Source: Lichenicola sp964249735
GTDB lineage: Bacteria > Pseudomonadota > Alphaproteobacteria > Acetobacterales > Acetobacteraceae
Assembly (NCBI GenBank): GCA_964249735.1
Contig: CAXUDP010000008.1
Location: 1 to 64,000, forward strand
Length of the DNA stretch: 64,000 nt
Direction of reading: 5' to 3'
Shown: in pieces, positions 41,014 through 49,523 of the stretch
How positions within the stretch are numbered: the stretch's first letter is position 1
Layout of the letters: every line of letters begins with the position of its first letter
Made by a program: the position numbers and the translations under genes
Notes under the pieces: generated by a model
Seen by the model: the letters and a program-made list of their open reading frames with translations, nothing else
Databases searched by the model: none
What the model was told of the DNA's origin: nothing

Positions 41014-42483
41014 ATGCACGATCTGCCGTTCAACCCGCTGCTCTATCAGGTCAACACCCGGGTGCTGCTGCGCGGCCTGTCGGGCGGGCTCGGCCGGCCA
41101 GCCGGCCTCGACGACGTGCCGGACGCGATGCTGGCGGCGGTGCGGGCGCTCGGCGTCAACTGGATCTGGTTCCTGGGGGTATGGCGCACCGGCGCCGCCG
41201 GCCGCTCGATCTCGCGGTCCAACCCGGCCTGGCAGGCGGGCTTCCGCGAGGCGCTGCCGGACCTGTCGCAGGACGACATCACGGGCTCGCCGTTCGCGGT
41301 CGCCGGCTACGAGACGGAGCCCGCCTTCGGCGGCGACGCGGCGCTGGCCCGGCTGCGCGGACGGGCGAACGAAGCCGGCCTGCGTCTGATGCTCGACTTC
41401 GTGCCGAACCACATGGCGACGGACCATCCCTGGGTCGCGTCGCGGCCGGAGCTGTTCGTGCGCGGCTCGGACGCGGCGCTGGCGGCGGGGCCGGGGAACT
41501 GGATCCGGCTTGGGGAGGACGTGTTCGCGCATGGACGCGACCCGTACTTCCCTGGCTGGGTCGATACGGTGCAGCTCGACTACGCCAGCCCGGATACCCA
41601 GGCGGCGATGGCCGACACGCTCCGGGAGATCGCCGGGCGCTGCGACGGGGTGCGCTGCGACATGGCGATGCTGCTGCTCCCCGAGGTGTTCGCGTGCACC
41701 TGGTCGGCTGAGCTCGGTGGGCGTGCGGTGCCGCCGTTCTGGCCGGATGCGATCGCCGCGGTGCGTGCCGCGCACCCAGGCTTCCGGACGATGGCGGAGG
41801 TGTACTGGGGGCTGGAACAGCGGCTGATCGACGAGGGCTTCGACTGGGCCTACGACAAGGCGCTCTACGACGCGTTGCGTCACGGCCACGCCGACCGGGT
41901 GCGCGCGCTGCTGGCGGCACCCGTGACGGCGCAGGCGCACCTGGCGCGGTTCCTGGAGAACCACGACGAGCCACGGGCGGCCGCCACGTTCGACTGGCCG
42001 CGCCACCGCGCCGCGGCGGTGCTGGCCTTCGCGTCGCCGGGCCTGCGCTTCCTGCACATGGGCCAGCTCGAGGGCCTGCGCGTGCACATCCCGATCCATC
42101 TCGACCGCGGTCCGGACCAGCCGGTCGACGACGAGGTGCGGGCGTTCTACCGCGCGCTGCTGGCGGCCTTGGACCAGCCGGCGCTGCGGGACGGCCGCTA
42201 TCAGGCGCTGCTTCCGTCGGCCGCCTGGGACGGCAACCCGAGCCACGCCCGCTTCGTCGCCGCGCTATGGCACGACGCCGACAGGCCGCGCGTCCTCGTT
42301 ACGGCCAACTTTGGGCCCGACCGCGGCCAGTGCCGGCTGCCGGTCGACCTGGGCGACGGCGTCGTCCGCCTGTCCGACCAGGTCGGCGACGAGCGCTACG
42401 AGCGCGACGGCCGGGAGATCAGGCAGCACGGGCTGTTCCTCGACCTGCCCGGCTGGGGGTGCAACCTGTTCGCGCTCGACTGA
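41014..42483 (+). CDS. Alpha-amylase family (GH13) glycoside hydrolase
   Basis: 489 residues. The GH13 barrel motifs are complete: LMLDFVPNHMATDHP (region I), GVRCDMAML (region II, nucleophile Asp), MAEVYWGLEQRL (region III, acid/base Glu) and FLENHDEPRAA (region IV). The C-terminal ~90 residues form a beta domain. No signal peptide, so it acts in the cytoplasm, perhaps on glycogen-derived or trehalose-type oligosaccharides; the exact specificity is unknown. GGAGG lies before ATG 41014, 34 bp after gluQ. Confidence 0.88.
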   Translation: MHDLPFNPLLYQVNTRVLLRGLSGGLGRPAGLDDVPDAMLAAVRALGVNWIWFLGVWRTGAAGRSISRSNPAWQAGFREALPDLSQDDITGSPFAVAGYETEPAFGGDAALARLRGRANEAGLRLMLDFVPNHMATDHPWVASRPELFVRGSDAALAAGPGNWIRLGEDVFAHGRDPYFPGWVDTVQLDYASPDTQAAMADTLREIAGRCDGVRCDMAMLLLPEVFACTWSAELGGRAVPPFWPDAIAAVRAAHPGFRTMAEVYWGLEQRLIDEGFDWAYDKALYDALRHGHADRVRALLAAPVTAQAHLARFLENHDEPRAAATFDWPRHRAAAVLAFASPGLRFLHMGQLEGLRVHIPIHLDRGPDQPVDDEVRAFYRALLAALDQPALRDGRYQALLPSAAWDGNPSHARFVAALWHDADRPRVLVTANFGPDRGQCRLPVDLGDGVVRLSDQVGDERYERDGREIRQHGLFLDLPGWGCNLFALD

Positions 42484-42579
42484 GGGCATGGCGGGACGCA
42501 GCCCCGACGCGGCCGCGGTTCCGCCCGGCCGCGACTCGCACTAGCCTTCCAGGCATTCCCGACTCCGCTGGCAGGATCC

Positions 42580-43782
42580 ATGACCCTCATCGCCGCCCGC
42601 CTGAACAAGATCAGCCCGAGCCAGACCATCGCGATCTCCACCAAGGCGCGGGCGCTCAAGGCGGCGGGGCGCGACGTGATCAGCCTGTCGGCGGGGGAGC
42701 CCGACTTCGACACGCCGGAGAACGTCAAGCAGGCGGCGATCCGCGCCATCGCCGCGGGCGAGACGAAGTACACCGACGTGTCCGGCACCCCGGCGCTGAA
42801 GCGGGCGGTCGCCGAGCGGTTCCGGATCGACTCCGGGCTCGACTACACGCCGGACGAGATCATCGTCTCCACCGGCGGCAAGCAGGTGATCTACAACGCC
42901 ATGGTCGCCACGCTCGACGCGGGCGACGAGGTGATCATCCCGTCGCCGTGCTGGGTGTCCTATCCGGACATCGTGTCGCTGGCGGACGGCACGCCGGTGA
43001 TCGTGCCGTGCGGCCCGAACGGGGGCTTCAAGCTGCGTGCGGAGGATCTGGAAGCGGCGATCACGCCGCGCACCAAGTGGTTCCTCCTGAACTCGCCCAA
43101 CAACCCGACCGGGGCCGCCTATTCCGCGGCCGAGTTGCGCGCGATCTGCGACGTGCTGCTGCGCCATCCCGAGATCTGGATCTTCACCGACGACATCTAC
43201 GACAAGCTGGTCTATGACGGCTTCCGTCCGGCCACGATCGTGCAGGTCGAGCCCGCCCTGCGCGGCCGCACCGTCACCATGAACGGCTGCTCCAAGGCGT
43301 ATGCGATGACCGGCTGGCGCATCGGCTTCGCGGGCGCACCGTCGCCGTTGATCAAGGCGATGGACAAGCTGCAAAGCCAGTCCACCTCCAACCCGTCCTC
43401 GGTCAGCCAGGCGGCGGCATTCGAGGCGCTGTCGGGGCCGCAGGACTTCATCGCCGGCATGGTCGCCACCTACCAGGCGAGGCGCGACCTGGTGGTGGAG
43501 ATGCTGAATGCGGCACCCGGCCTTGTGTGCCACAAGCCGGAAGGCGCGTTCTACGTGTACCCGTCCTGCCAAGGCTGCATCGGCCGCAGGAGCGCCGGCG
43601 GCACCACGATCACCGACGACGAGGCGTTCGTGACCGCGCTGCTGGAGGAGCAGGGGGTCGCCACCGTGCATGGCGGCGCGTTCATGTTCCCCGGCCATTT
43701 CCGCGTGTCCTACGCGACCGACACCGACTCCCTGCGCGAGGCCTGCCTGCGCATCCAGCGCTTCTGCGCCGGGCTGGCCTGA
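42580..43782 (+). CDS. Class I PLP-dependent aminotransferase (aspartate-type)
   Basis: 400 residues. NKISPSQTIAISTKARALKAAGRDVISLSAGEPDFDTPENVKQAA is the AspC (subgroup Ib) N-terminus. LLNSPNNPTGAAYS, FTDDIYDKLVYDGF, and the PLP lysine in NGCSKAYAMTGWRIGFAG follow, with FRVSYATDTDSL near the end. Likely aspartate/glutamate transaminase. A paralogue follows 15 bp downstream. The family start matches ATG 42580. Confidence 0.93.
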   Translation: MTLIAARLNKISPSQTIAISTKARALKAAGRDVISLSAGEPDFDTPENVKQAAIRAIAAGETKYTDVSGTPALKRAVAERFRIDSGLDYTPDEIIVSTGGKQVIYNAMVATLDAGDEVIIPSPCWVSYPDIVSLADGTPVIVPCGPNGGFKLRAEDLEAAITPRTKWFLLNSPNNPTGAAYSAAELRAICDVLLRHPEIWIFTDDIYDKLVYDGFRPATIVQVEPALRGRTVTMNGCSKAYAMTGWRIGFAGAPSPLIKAMDKLQSQSTSNPSSVSQAAAFEALSGPQDFIAGMVATYQARRDLVVEMLNAAPGLVCHKPEGAFYVYPSCQGCIGRRSAGGTTITDDEAFVTALLEEQGVATVHGGAFMFPGHFRVSYATDTDSLREACLRIQRFCAGLA

Positions 43783-43796
43783 GGCGCGGGCGCGCC

Positions 43797-45002
43797 ATGC
43801 CGGTGCTCGCCCAGCGGCTTTCGGGGCTGTCCGCACCGGCCACGGTGGCGATGGCGGTGCGCGCCCGTGCGCTGCGTGCGGCGGGGCACGACGTGATCTC
43901 GCTGGCGCTGGGCGAGCCGGACTTCCCGACGCCGGCGCATGCGGTGGAGGGCGCGCACCGCGCCGCACTCGACGGGGACACGAAGTATCCGCCGACGGAC
44001 GGCACGGCGGCGCTGAAGCAGGCGGTGCGGGCCAAGTTCGCGCGCGAGAACGGGCTGCAGTTCGCCCCGGACGAGGTGATCGTCGCCAACGGCGGCAAGC
44101 AGATCCTGTTCAACGCGCTGATGGCGACGCTCGATCCCGGCGACGAGGTGGTGATCCCGTCGCCATACTGGGCCAGCTACCCGCTGATCGCCCGGCTGCT
44201 GGGCGGCGTCCCGGTGTTCGCGCCGTGCCGGGAGGCCGACCGGTTCCGGCTGCGGCCGGAGGCGCTGGAGGCGGCGATCGGGCCGCGCACGCGCTGGGTG
44301 ATCCTCAACTTCCCCAACAACCCGACCGGCGCGATCTGCCCGCACGCCGACCTCGTGGCGCTGGCGCAGGTGCTGGAGCGTCATCCGCAGGTCTGGATCC
44401 TGTGCGACGAGATCTATGAGCATCTCGTGTTCGACGACGCGCCGCACGTGTCGCTGGCCGGTGCCGCGCCGGGCCTGCGCGACCGGTTGCTCACGCTGTC
44501 CGGCGTGTCCAAGAGCTACGCGATGACCGGCTGGCGGATCGGCTATGCCGGCGGCCCGGCGGGGCTGATCGAGGCGATGTCGACGATACAAAGCCACTCG
44601 ACCTCCGGCGCGTCGTCGATCTCGCAGGCGGCTGCGGTGGCGGCGCTGTCCGGGCCACAGGACGGCGTATCGGTCATGCGCGACACCTATCGCCGCCGCC
44701 GCGACCTGGTGGTGTCGGCGCTGCGGGCGATCCCCCGGCTGAGCTGCGCGGTGCCGGACGGCGCGTTCTATGCCTACCCGGGCGTGGCCGGATGCCTCGG
44801 ACGCACCACTGCCGGCGGGCGCAGGATAGACGACGACGACGACTTCGCGCTCGCCCTGCTGGAGGAGGAGCACGTCGCCACCGTGGCCGGCAGCGCGTTC
44901 GGGATGAGCCCGTTCATCCGGCTCAGCGTGGCGTCGAGCGACGAGTCGCTGACCCGGGCCTGCGACAGGATCGCCCGGTTCTGCGCCGGCCTGTCGGGAT
45001 GA
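43797..45002 (+). CDS. Class I PLP-dependent aminotransferase, paralogue
   Basis: 401 residues, clearly homologous to the preceding gene over its whole length: RALRAAGHDVISLALGEPDFPTPAHAV, LNFPNNPTGAICP, LCDEIYEHLVFDDA and the PLP lysine in SGVSKSYAMTGWRIGYAGG. Divergence is considerable (LALGEPDFPTP against LSAGEPDFDTP), so the duplication is old and the substrate may differ. ATG 43797. A broken SDR gene follows at 45030. Confidence 0.92.
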   Translation: MPVLAQRLSGLSAPATVAMAVRARALRAAGHDVISLALGEPDFPTPAHAVEGAHRAALDGDTKYPPTDGTAALKQAVRAKFARENGLQFAPDEVIVANGGKQILFNALMATLDPGDEVVIPSPYWASYPLIARLLGGVPVFAPCREADRFRLRPEALEAAIGPRTRWVILNFPNNPTGAICPHADLVALAQVLERHPQVWILCDEIYEHLVFDDAPHVSLAGAAPGLRDRLLTLSGVSKSYAMTGWRIGYAGGPAGLIEAMSTIQSHSTSGASSISQAAAVAALSGPQDGVSVMRDTYRRRRDLVVSALRAIPRLSCAVPDGAFYAYPGVAGCLGRTTAGGRRIDDDDDFALALLEEEHVATVAGSAFGMSPFIRLSVASSDESLTRACDRIARFCAGLSG

Positions 45003-45029
45003 GCGGATCGGGCGTGGGGATCGGGGACG

Positions 45030-45827
45030 GTGGCTGACAGGCTGCACGGCAAGGTCGCCCTCGTCACCGGGGCCGCCCGCGGCATCGGGCTGGCCATCGC
45101 GCGAGCGTTCGTGGCCGAAGGTGCCAGGGTGCGTCTGGTCGATCTCGACGGAGAGGCGGCGGGTGCGGCCGCAGCCTCCCTTGGCGCCACGGCATCATCC
45201 GCCCCGCTCGACGTGCGTGACGAGGGCGCCTGGGAGGCAGTGGTTGGTGACCTGCTCGGGCGCAGCGGCCGACTCGACATCCTGGTCAACAACGCCGCGA
45301 TCACCGGCCTCGAGACCGGCGCCGTCCACGACCCGGAGCACGCGTCGCTGCAGGACTGGCAGGCGGTGCACCGCACCAACCTCGACGGGGTGTTCCTCGG
45401 CTGCAGGCAGGCGATCAGGGCGATGCGTCCGACCGGCCATGGCTCGATCATCAACATGTCGTCCCGCTCCGGCCTGGTCGGCGTCCCGGCCGCTGCCGCC
45501 TACGCCTCGTCCAAGGCCGCGATACGCAATCACACCAAGACGGTGGCGCTCTGGTGCGCGCAGCAGCGTCTCGCCATCCGCTGCAACTCGATCCATCCCG
45601 GTGCCATCCTGACCCCGATCTGGGAGCCGATGCTGGGGCAGGGTGCCGACCGTGCGGAGCGCATGGCAGCGCTGGTCGCCGACACGCCGCTGCGCCGCTT
45701 TGGCCTGCCGGAGGAAGTCGCGGCGGTGGCTGTCCTGCTCGGGTCCGACGAGGCTGGCTAGATCACCGGCGCCGAGCTCACGATCGACGGCGGCCTGCTC
45801 GCGGGCTCGTCGGCCTCGCCCGGCTGA
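45030..45827 (+). pseudogene. SDR oxidoreductase interrupted by an in-frame amber codon
   Basis: The first 243 codons encode a classical SDR: TGAARGIG at 13-20, NNAA at 87-90, Ser 144/145, and Y-AS-SK giving Tyr158/Lys162. TAG at 45759-45761 then stops the frame, but translation past it continues as ITGAELTIDGGLLAGSSASPG to a TGA at 45825. That segment is the conserved SDR C-terminus, where the stop position normally holds Tyr or another residue before ITG. The truncated protein would lose the last ~21 residues, part of the tetramer interface. Start GTG 45030 follows GGGGA. Sequencing error or readthrough cannot be excluded. Confidence 0.8.
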
Positions 45828-45874
45828 GCGCCGCGCGCCGACCGTACCAGCGGGATGCTCGGCCGCCGCGCCGT

Positions 45875-46219
45875 TCAGGCGACCGAAAGGCGCTGGCGCA
45901 ACAGGGATAAGGACGACATCTCTCCGGACGGCCGGAGCGCCCTGGTCTGGGTAACCGCCTGTCTGATCAGCTCCGCCGGCTGGGTGGTGACGACGGGATC
46001 CGCAGGCGCCGCGACAACCCGCAGCCTGGACCATTCCTCCAGGCGTGCCGCCAGTTCCCGGCGCTGCCGGGTCGCGACGACAACCGATTGCGACAGATGT
46101 GCGGCGTCGGCGCTTCCCGCCTTGCCGTAGCAGAAGGCCGCCAGGCATCTCGCCACTTCGAGATCGGCCTGACGCCAGGCCTGGCGCAGCGCGCGCTCGG
46201 ACAGCGTGGACTCCAACAT
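45875..46219 (-). CDS. Hypothetical helical protein
   Basis: 114 residues, not recognised. Largely helical with arginine and alanine (RALRQAWRQADLEVARCLAAFCYG; ATRQRRELAARLEEWSRLRVV). No signal or membrane segment. GGAAA six bases before ATG 46219 supports translation. It converges on the interrupted SDR gene. The ~190 bp upstream is AT-richer than average and could hold its promoter. Confidence 0.5.
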   Translation of the reverse strand: MLESTLSERALRQAWRQADLEVARCLAAFCYGKAGSADAAHLSQSVVVATRQRRELAARLEEWSRLRVVAAPADPVVTTQPAELIRQAVTQTRALRPSGEMSSLSLLRQRLSVA

Positions 46220-46411
46220 GAAACGTTTCCTATTGCCTCGGGTGTCTACGCACCACATTCGGAGGTGGATGATCTTTGCATACACGGTAACGCATTGTTT
46301 TTCGCGGGCGGATCCGAAAAGAGATCCGTCTTGATACGTGAGGACCGTGTCGTACTGGAGACGATCCGGCGGTGCCGGACTGGCGGCTGTCGGTCCGCGC
46401 CGGCGGCCGCT

Positions 46412-47266
46412 TCAACCGACGATGAAGAAGTCCCGTAGCCGTTCGACCAGCTGGTAGGGCGCCTCCTCGGGGATGAAGTGTCCGGCCTCGATCGCGCCGC
46501 CCTCCACCGCGCCGGCAACGCCGTTCTGCCACAGCGTCCGCGGATCATACCAGCCACCGATCCGACCGCGCGTGCCCCAGACCAGCAGCACCGGGCAGCC
46601 GATCCTGCCCGGCGCCGGATCCTGGACCGGCAACGGGCCGTCCGCGGCGGCGCCATGGCCACGCTGCACCTCGTTCCAGCCGCCCTCCAGCAGGTAGTCG
46701 GCGACCGCCTCGGGATCGAACATCTCCGGCTTCTCGTCCGGGGCGACCAGGCGGAACCAGTCGTCCGGCGCCTTCACCAGCAGCGCTTCCGGCTTGGGAT
46801 GCAGCTGGGCGAACCAGCAGGCCTCATAGCCGGCGAGCGCGAACGCCATGTCCTCGCGCCCTGTATGGTCGAGCAGCGGCACCGCCTCGATCAGCCCCAG
46901 CCGGTCGACCTTGTCCGGCGCGTCCAAGGCGAGGCGCGCCGCCACGTGGGCGCCGAAATCGTGCCCCGCGACCGAGAAACGGCGGTGGCCGAGCCGGCGC
47001 ATCAGCGTGAGCATGTCGTGGGCGAGCTCACCCACCGTGAGGTGCGCGGGCAGGTCGGCGCATACCACCGCGAAACGGTCGCTCAGCGCCGGCGCCACCT
47101 GATGCCACATGGCATGGGTTTGCGGCTGGCCATGCAGCAGCAGCAGCGGCGCGGCCTTCCACCCCGCGACGCCTCCCGTACGCAGCCGATAGCGCGTCCC
47201 GGACAGCGTCATCTCTTCGTAGTGAAAGCCGGCGAAGAACATGCAGCCCACATCCGCTTGGAGCAT
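46412..47266 (-). CDS. Alpha/beta hydrolase resembling haloacetate dehalogenases
   Basis: 284 residues. LLLLHGQPQTHAMWHQVAPALSDRFAVVCADL, nucleophile elbow VAGHDFGAHVAARLALDAPDKV (Asp nucleophile), VLLVWGTRGRIGGWYD and the His in AGHFIPEEAPYQLVERL outline the dehalogenase-type fold. After VVCADL the usual RGYGxS loop and ~20 residues are absent, and the Arg residues after the nucleophile (GHDRGxR) are Phe and His, so haloacid binding is doubtful. ATG 47266 chosen; ATG 47242 is possible. Confidence 0.78.
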   Translation of the reverse strand: MLQADVGCMFFAGFHYEEMTLSGTRYRLRTGGVAGWKAAPLLLLHGQPQTHAMWHQVAPALSDRFAVVCADLPAHLTVGELAHDMLTLMRRLGHRRFSVAGHDFGAHVAARLALDAPDKVDRLGLIEAVPLLDHTGREDMAFALAGYEACWFAQLHPKPEALLVKAPDDWFRLVAPDEKPEMFDPEAVADYLLEGGWNEVQRGHGAAADGPLPVQDPAPGRIGCPVLLVWGTRGRIGGWYDPRTLWQNGVAGAVEGGAIEAGHFIPEEAPYQLVERLRDFFIVG

Positions 47267-47367
47267 CCCTTGTTCCCGACCTTGCTCCGGGCTGCAATGG
47301 GAGCGGGGCGCACGCCGGCGCCCACACACACGCAGCTAGCACGTTTCTGTTGTGCAAGGGAGCGACG

Positions 47368-48840
47368 ATGGCCGGCCTCGATCCGGACGATTGGCAGGGC
47401 CTGCGCACGCTCGGCCACCGCATGCTGGACGACATGATCGACCGGCTGGCGGCGCATAGCGCGAGCGCCGGTCCGGTCTGGCAGCCGATGCCGCCCGAAG
47501 CGCGTCGAGCGCTGCGCACCGCATTGCCGCGCGGACCGACCGATCCGGCGGCGCTGTACGAGGCCTTCCAGGCGCAGGTGGTGCCTTATGCGCTGGGCAA
47601 CACCCACCCACGGTTCATGGGCTGGGTGCATGGCGGCGGCACCGGGATCGGCATGCTGGCCGAGCTGCTGGCGGCCGGGCTGAACGCCAATCTCGGCGGC
47701 CGCGACCACGCGCCGATCGAGCTGGAGCGCACCGTGATCGCCTGGGCGGCGGAGATGGTGGGCATGCCGGCCGACAGCTCCGGCATCCTGGTGACCGGGT
47801 CGTCAATGGCCAACATGATCGCCGTGCTGGTGGCCCGGCGGGCGGCGGCGGGACCTGCGGTGCGCAGCGACGGGGTCAGCGGCACCGGCCTGGTCGGCTA
47901 CGCCGGTGCCAGCGCGCATGGCTGCATCCCCCGCGCCTTCGACCTGGTCGGCCTCGGCACCGGCGCCCTGCGCACGATCCCACTGGACGCCGATGGCCGC
48001 ATGAGCCTGCCGGCCCTGGCGGAGGCGGTGGAGCGCGATCGTGCCGCCGGGCTGACGCCGTTCCTGGTCGCGGCCACCGCGGGCACGGTGGATACCGGGG
48101 CGATCGACCCGCTCGACGCCATCGCTGACCTTTGCGCCGAACACGGGCTCTGGTTCCACGTCGACGGCGCGTTCGGCGCGCTGGCGGCGCTGTCGCCGGC
48201 GATCCGGCCGCGGCTCCGGGGCATCGAGCGCGCCGACAGCCTGGCGTTCGACTTCCACAAGTGGGCCCAGGTGCCCTACGACGCCGGCTGCATCCTGGTG
48301 CGCGACGGCCAGGCGCAGGCCGACGCCTTCGCCCAGACCCTGGCTTACCTATCGCGTGAGGACCGGGGTGCCGCCGCCAACGCCCCCTGGCCCTGCGACC
48401 TCGGTCCCGACCTGTCGCGCGGCTTCCGGGCGCTCAAGGTCTGGATGACGATCGCCACCTATGGGGTTGATCGTATGGGACAGTTGGTGGACGACAGTTG
48501 CGCCGTGGCGCGTCATCTGGCAGCGAGGGTCGAAGCGGAGCCACTGCTGGAGCTGCTGGCGCCGGTGACGCTCAACATCGTCTGCTTCCGGGTCCGCCGT
48601 GGTGCCGCCAACCTCGACCACCTCAACGCCGAACTGGTCAAGGACCTGCACGAGTCCGGCATCGCGGTGCCCTCCACCACCGTGCTCGGCGGCTGCCGGG
48701 CGATCCGGGCCGCGATCGTCAACCACCGCACGACGACGTGCGACGTGGACCTGATGATCGACGGACTGCTGAAGCTGGCGCGACGCCGGAGCGTCAGGAG
48801 CGATATCGCTGATCGTGAAGCATCCTCCATGCCAGCGTGA
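47368..48840 (+). CDS. PLP-dependent group II decarboxylase (aromatic-amino-acid type)
   Basis: 490 residues. NTHPRFMGWVHGGGTGIGMLAELLAAGLNANLGGRDHAPIELERTVIAWAAEMVG, GILVTGSSMANMIAVLVARR, HGLWFHVDGAFGALAALSP and the Schiff-base lysine in LAFDFHKWAQVPYDAGC define the group II decarboxylase family (aromatic-L-amino-acid, glutamate or related). The substrate is not predictable; the family also includes aldehyde-forming variants. GGGAG lies before ATG 47368. Divergent from the hydrolase gene across about 100 bp. Confidence 0.88.
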   Translation: MAGLDPDDWQGLRTLGHRMLDDMIDRLAAHSASAGPVWQPMPPEARRALRTALPRGPTDPAALYEAFQAQVVPYALGNTHPRFMGWVHGGGTGIGMLAELLAAGLNANLGGRDHAPIELERTVIAWAAEMVGMPADSSGILVTGSSMANMIAVLVARRAAAGPAVRSDGVSGTGLVGYAGASAHGCIPRAFDLVGLGTGALRTIPLDADGRMSLPALAEAVERDRAAGLTPFLVAATAGTVDTGAIDPLDAIADLCAEHGLWFHVDGAFGALAALSPAIRPRLRGIERADSLAFDFHKWAQVPYDAGCILVRDGQAQADAFAQTLAYLSREDRGAAANAPWPCDLGPDLSRGFRALKVWMTIATYGVDRMGQLVDDSCAVARHLAARVEAEPLLELLAPVTLNIVCFRVRRGAANLDHLNAELVKDLHESGIAVPSTTVLGGCRAIRAAIVNHRTTTCDVDLMIDGLLKLARRRSVRSDIADREASSMPA

Positions 48841-48981
48841 TACTGGCGCAGTGTCGGAGGATAATCAAACAAGATACTAAGTTTGGAGTTTTTCTTCCGA
48901 TTACCTCGACGAGGGATCGAGCATGGCAGAACCATGATCTTCGGTGGCAGCCGAGGCGGCTAGACAGCTGTTGATGCGGGA

Positions 48982-49473
48982 TCAGCGGTCGAGAAGCACC
49001 CGGGAGACGGCGGTGCGCAGGCGTGGGCTGTCGGGACTGGTCACGCTGGAGAACCAGTCAGCCAGGCGCCCGTCGCGTCCGATGACGTATTTGAAGAAGT
49101 TCCAGCGTGGCCGCGACAGCAGGCCGCCCTGCTGCGCCAGCCAGTGGAACAGCGGGTCGGCGTCCCGCCCGCGGACGCGCAGCTTCTCCGTCATCGGGAA
49201 GCTCACGCCGTAGTTGGCGCTGCAGAAGCCGGCGATCTCGGCCTCGCTGCCCGGCTCCTGGCGGCCAAAATCGTTGCTCGGCACGCCGATCAGGGTGAGC
49301 CCGCGCTCCCGGTGCTGCGACCACAGCGCCTGCAGCCCCTCGTATTGCGGGGTGAAGCCGCATCTGGACGCGGTGTTCACGATCAGCAGCGGGCTGCCTG
49401 CGTATTGTGCCAGCTTCAGCGGCTCGCCCTGCAGACTGGTGAGGGTGAAGTCAAAGGCGGTGTGCTCGGCCAT
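48982..49473 (-). CDS. Glutathione peroxidase
   Basis: 163 residues, normal for a bacterial enzyme. FDFTLTSLQGEPLKLAQYAGSPLLIVNTASRCGFTPQYEGLQALW contains the peroxidatic Cys (in SRCGFT). GVPSNDFGRQEPGSEAEIAGFC has the conserved Gln and NDFG, and PRWNFFKYVIGRDG the Trp/Asn pair. Thioredoxin-fold enzyme that reduces hydroperoxides. GGAGGA lies before ATG 49473. The MFS gene is upstream-adjacent in map order but on the same minus strand downstream. Confidence 0.93.
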   Translation of the reverse strand: MAEHTAFDFTLTSLQGEPLKLAQYAGSPLLIVNTASRCGFTPQYEGLQALWSQHRERGLTLIGVPSNDFGRQEPGSEAEIAGFCSANYGVSFPMTEKLRVRGRDADPLFHWLAQQGGLLSRPRWNFFKYVIGRDGRLADWFSSVTSPDSPRLRTAVSRVLLDR

Positions 49474-49523
49474 GCCGTCCTCCGGATCGCGACCGGTGCA
49501 TCAGACGGTCCCGGTAGCGGCGG

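Noticed and set aside
46412..47266. Functional haloacetate dehalogenase.
   Set aside because: The carboxylate-binding arginines and the RGYG loop are missing, so the specific name was not used.
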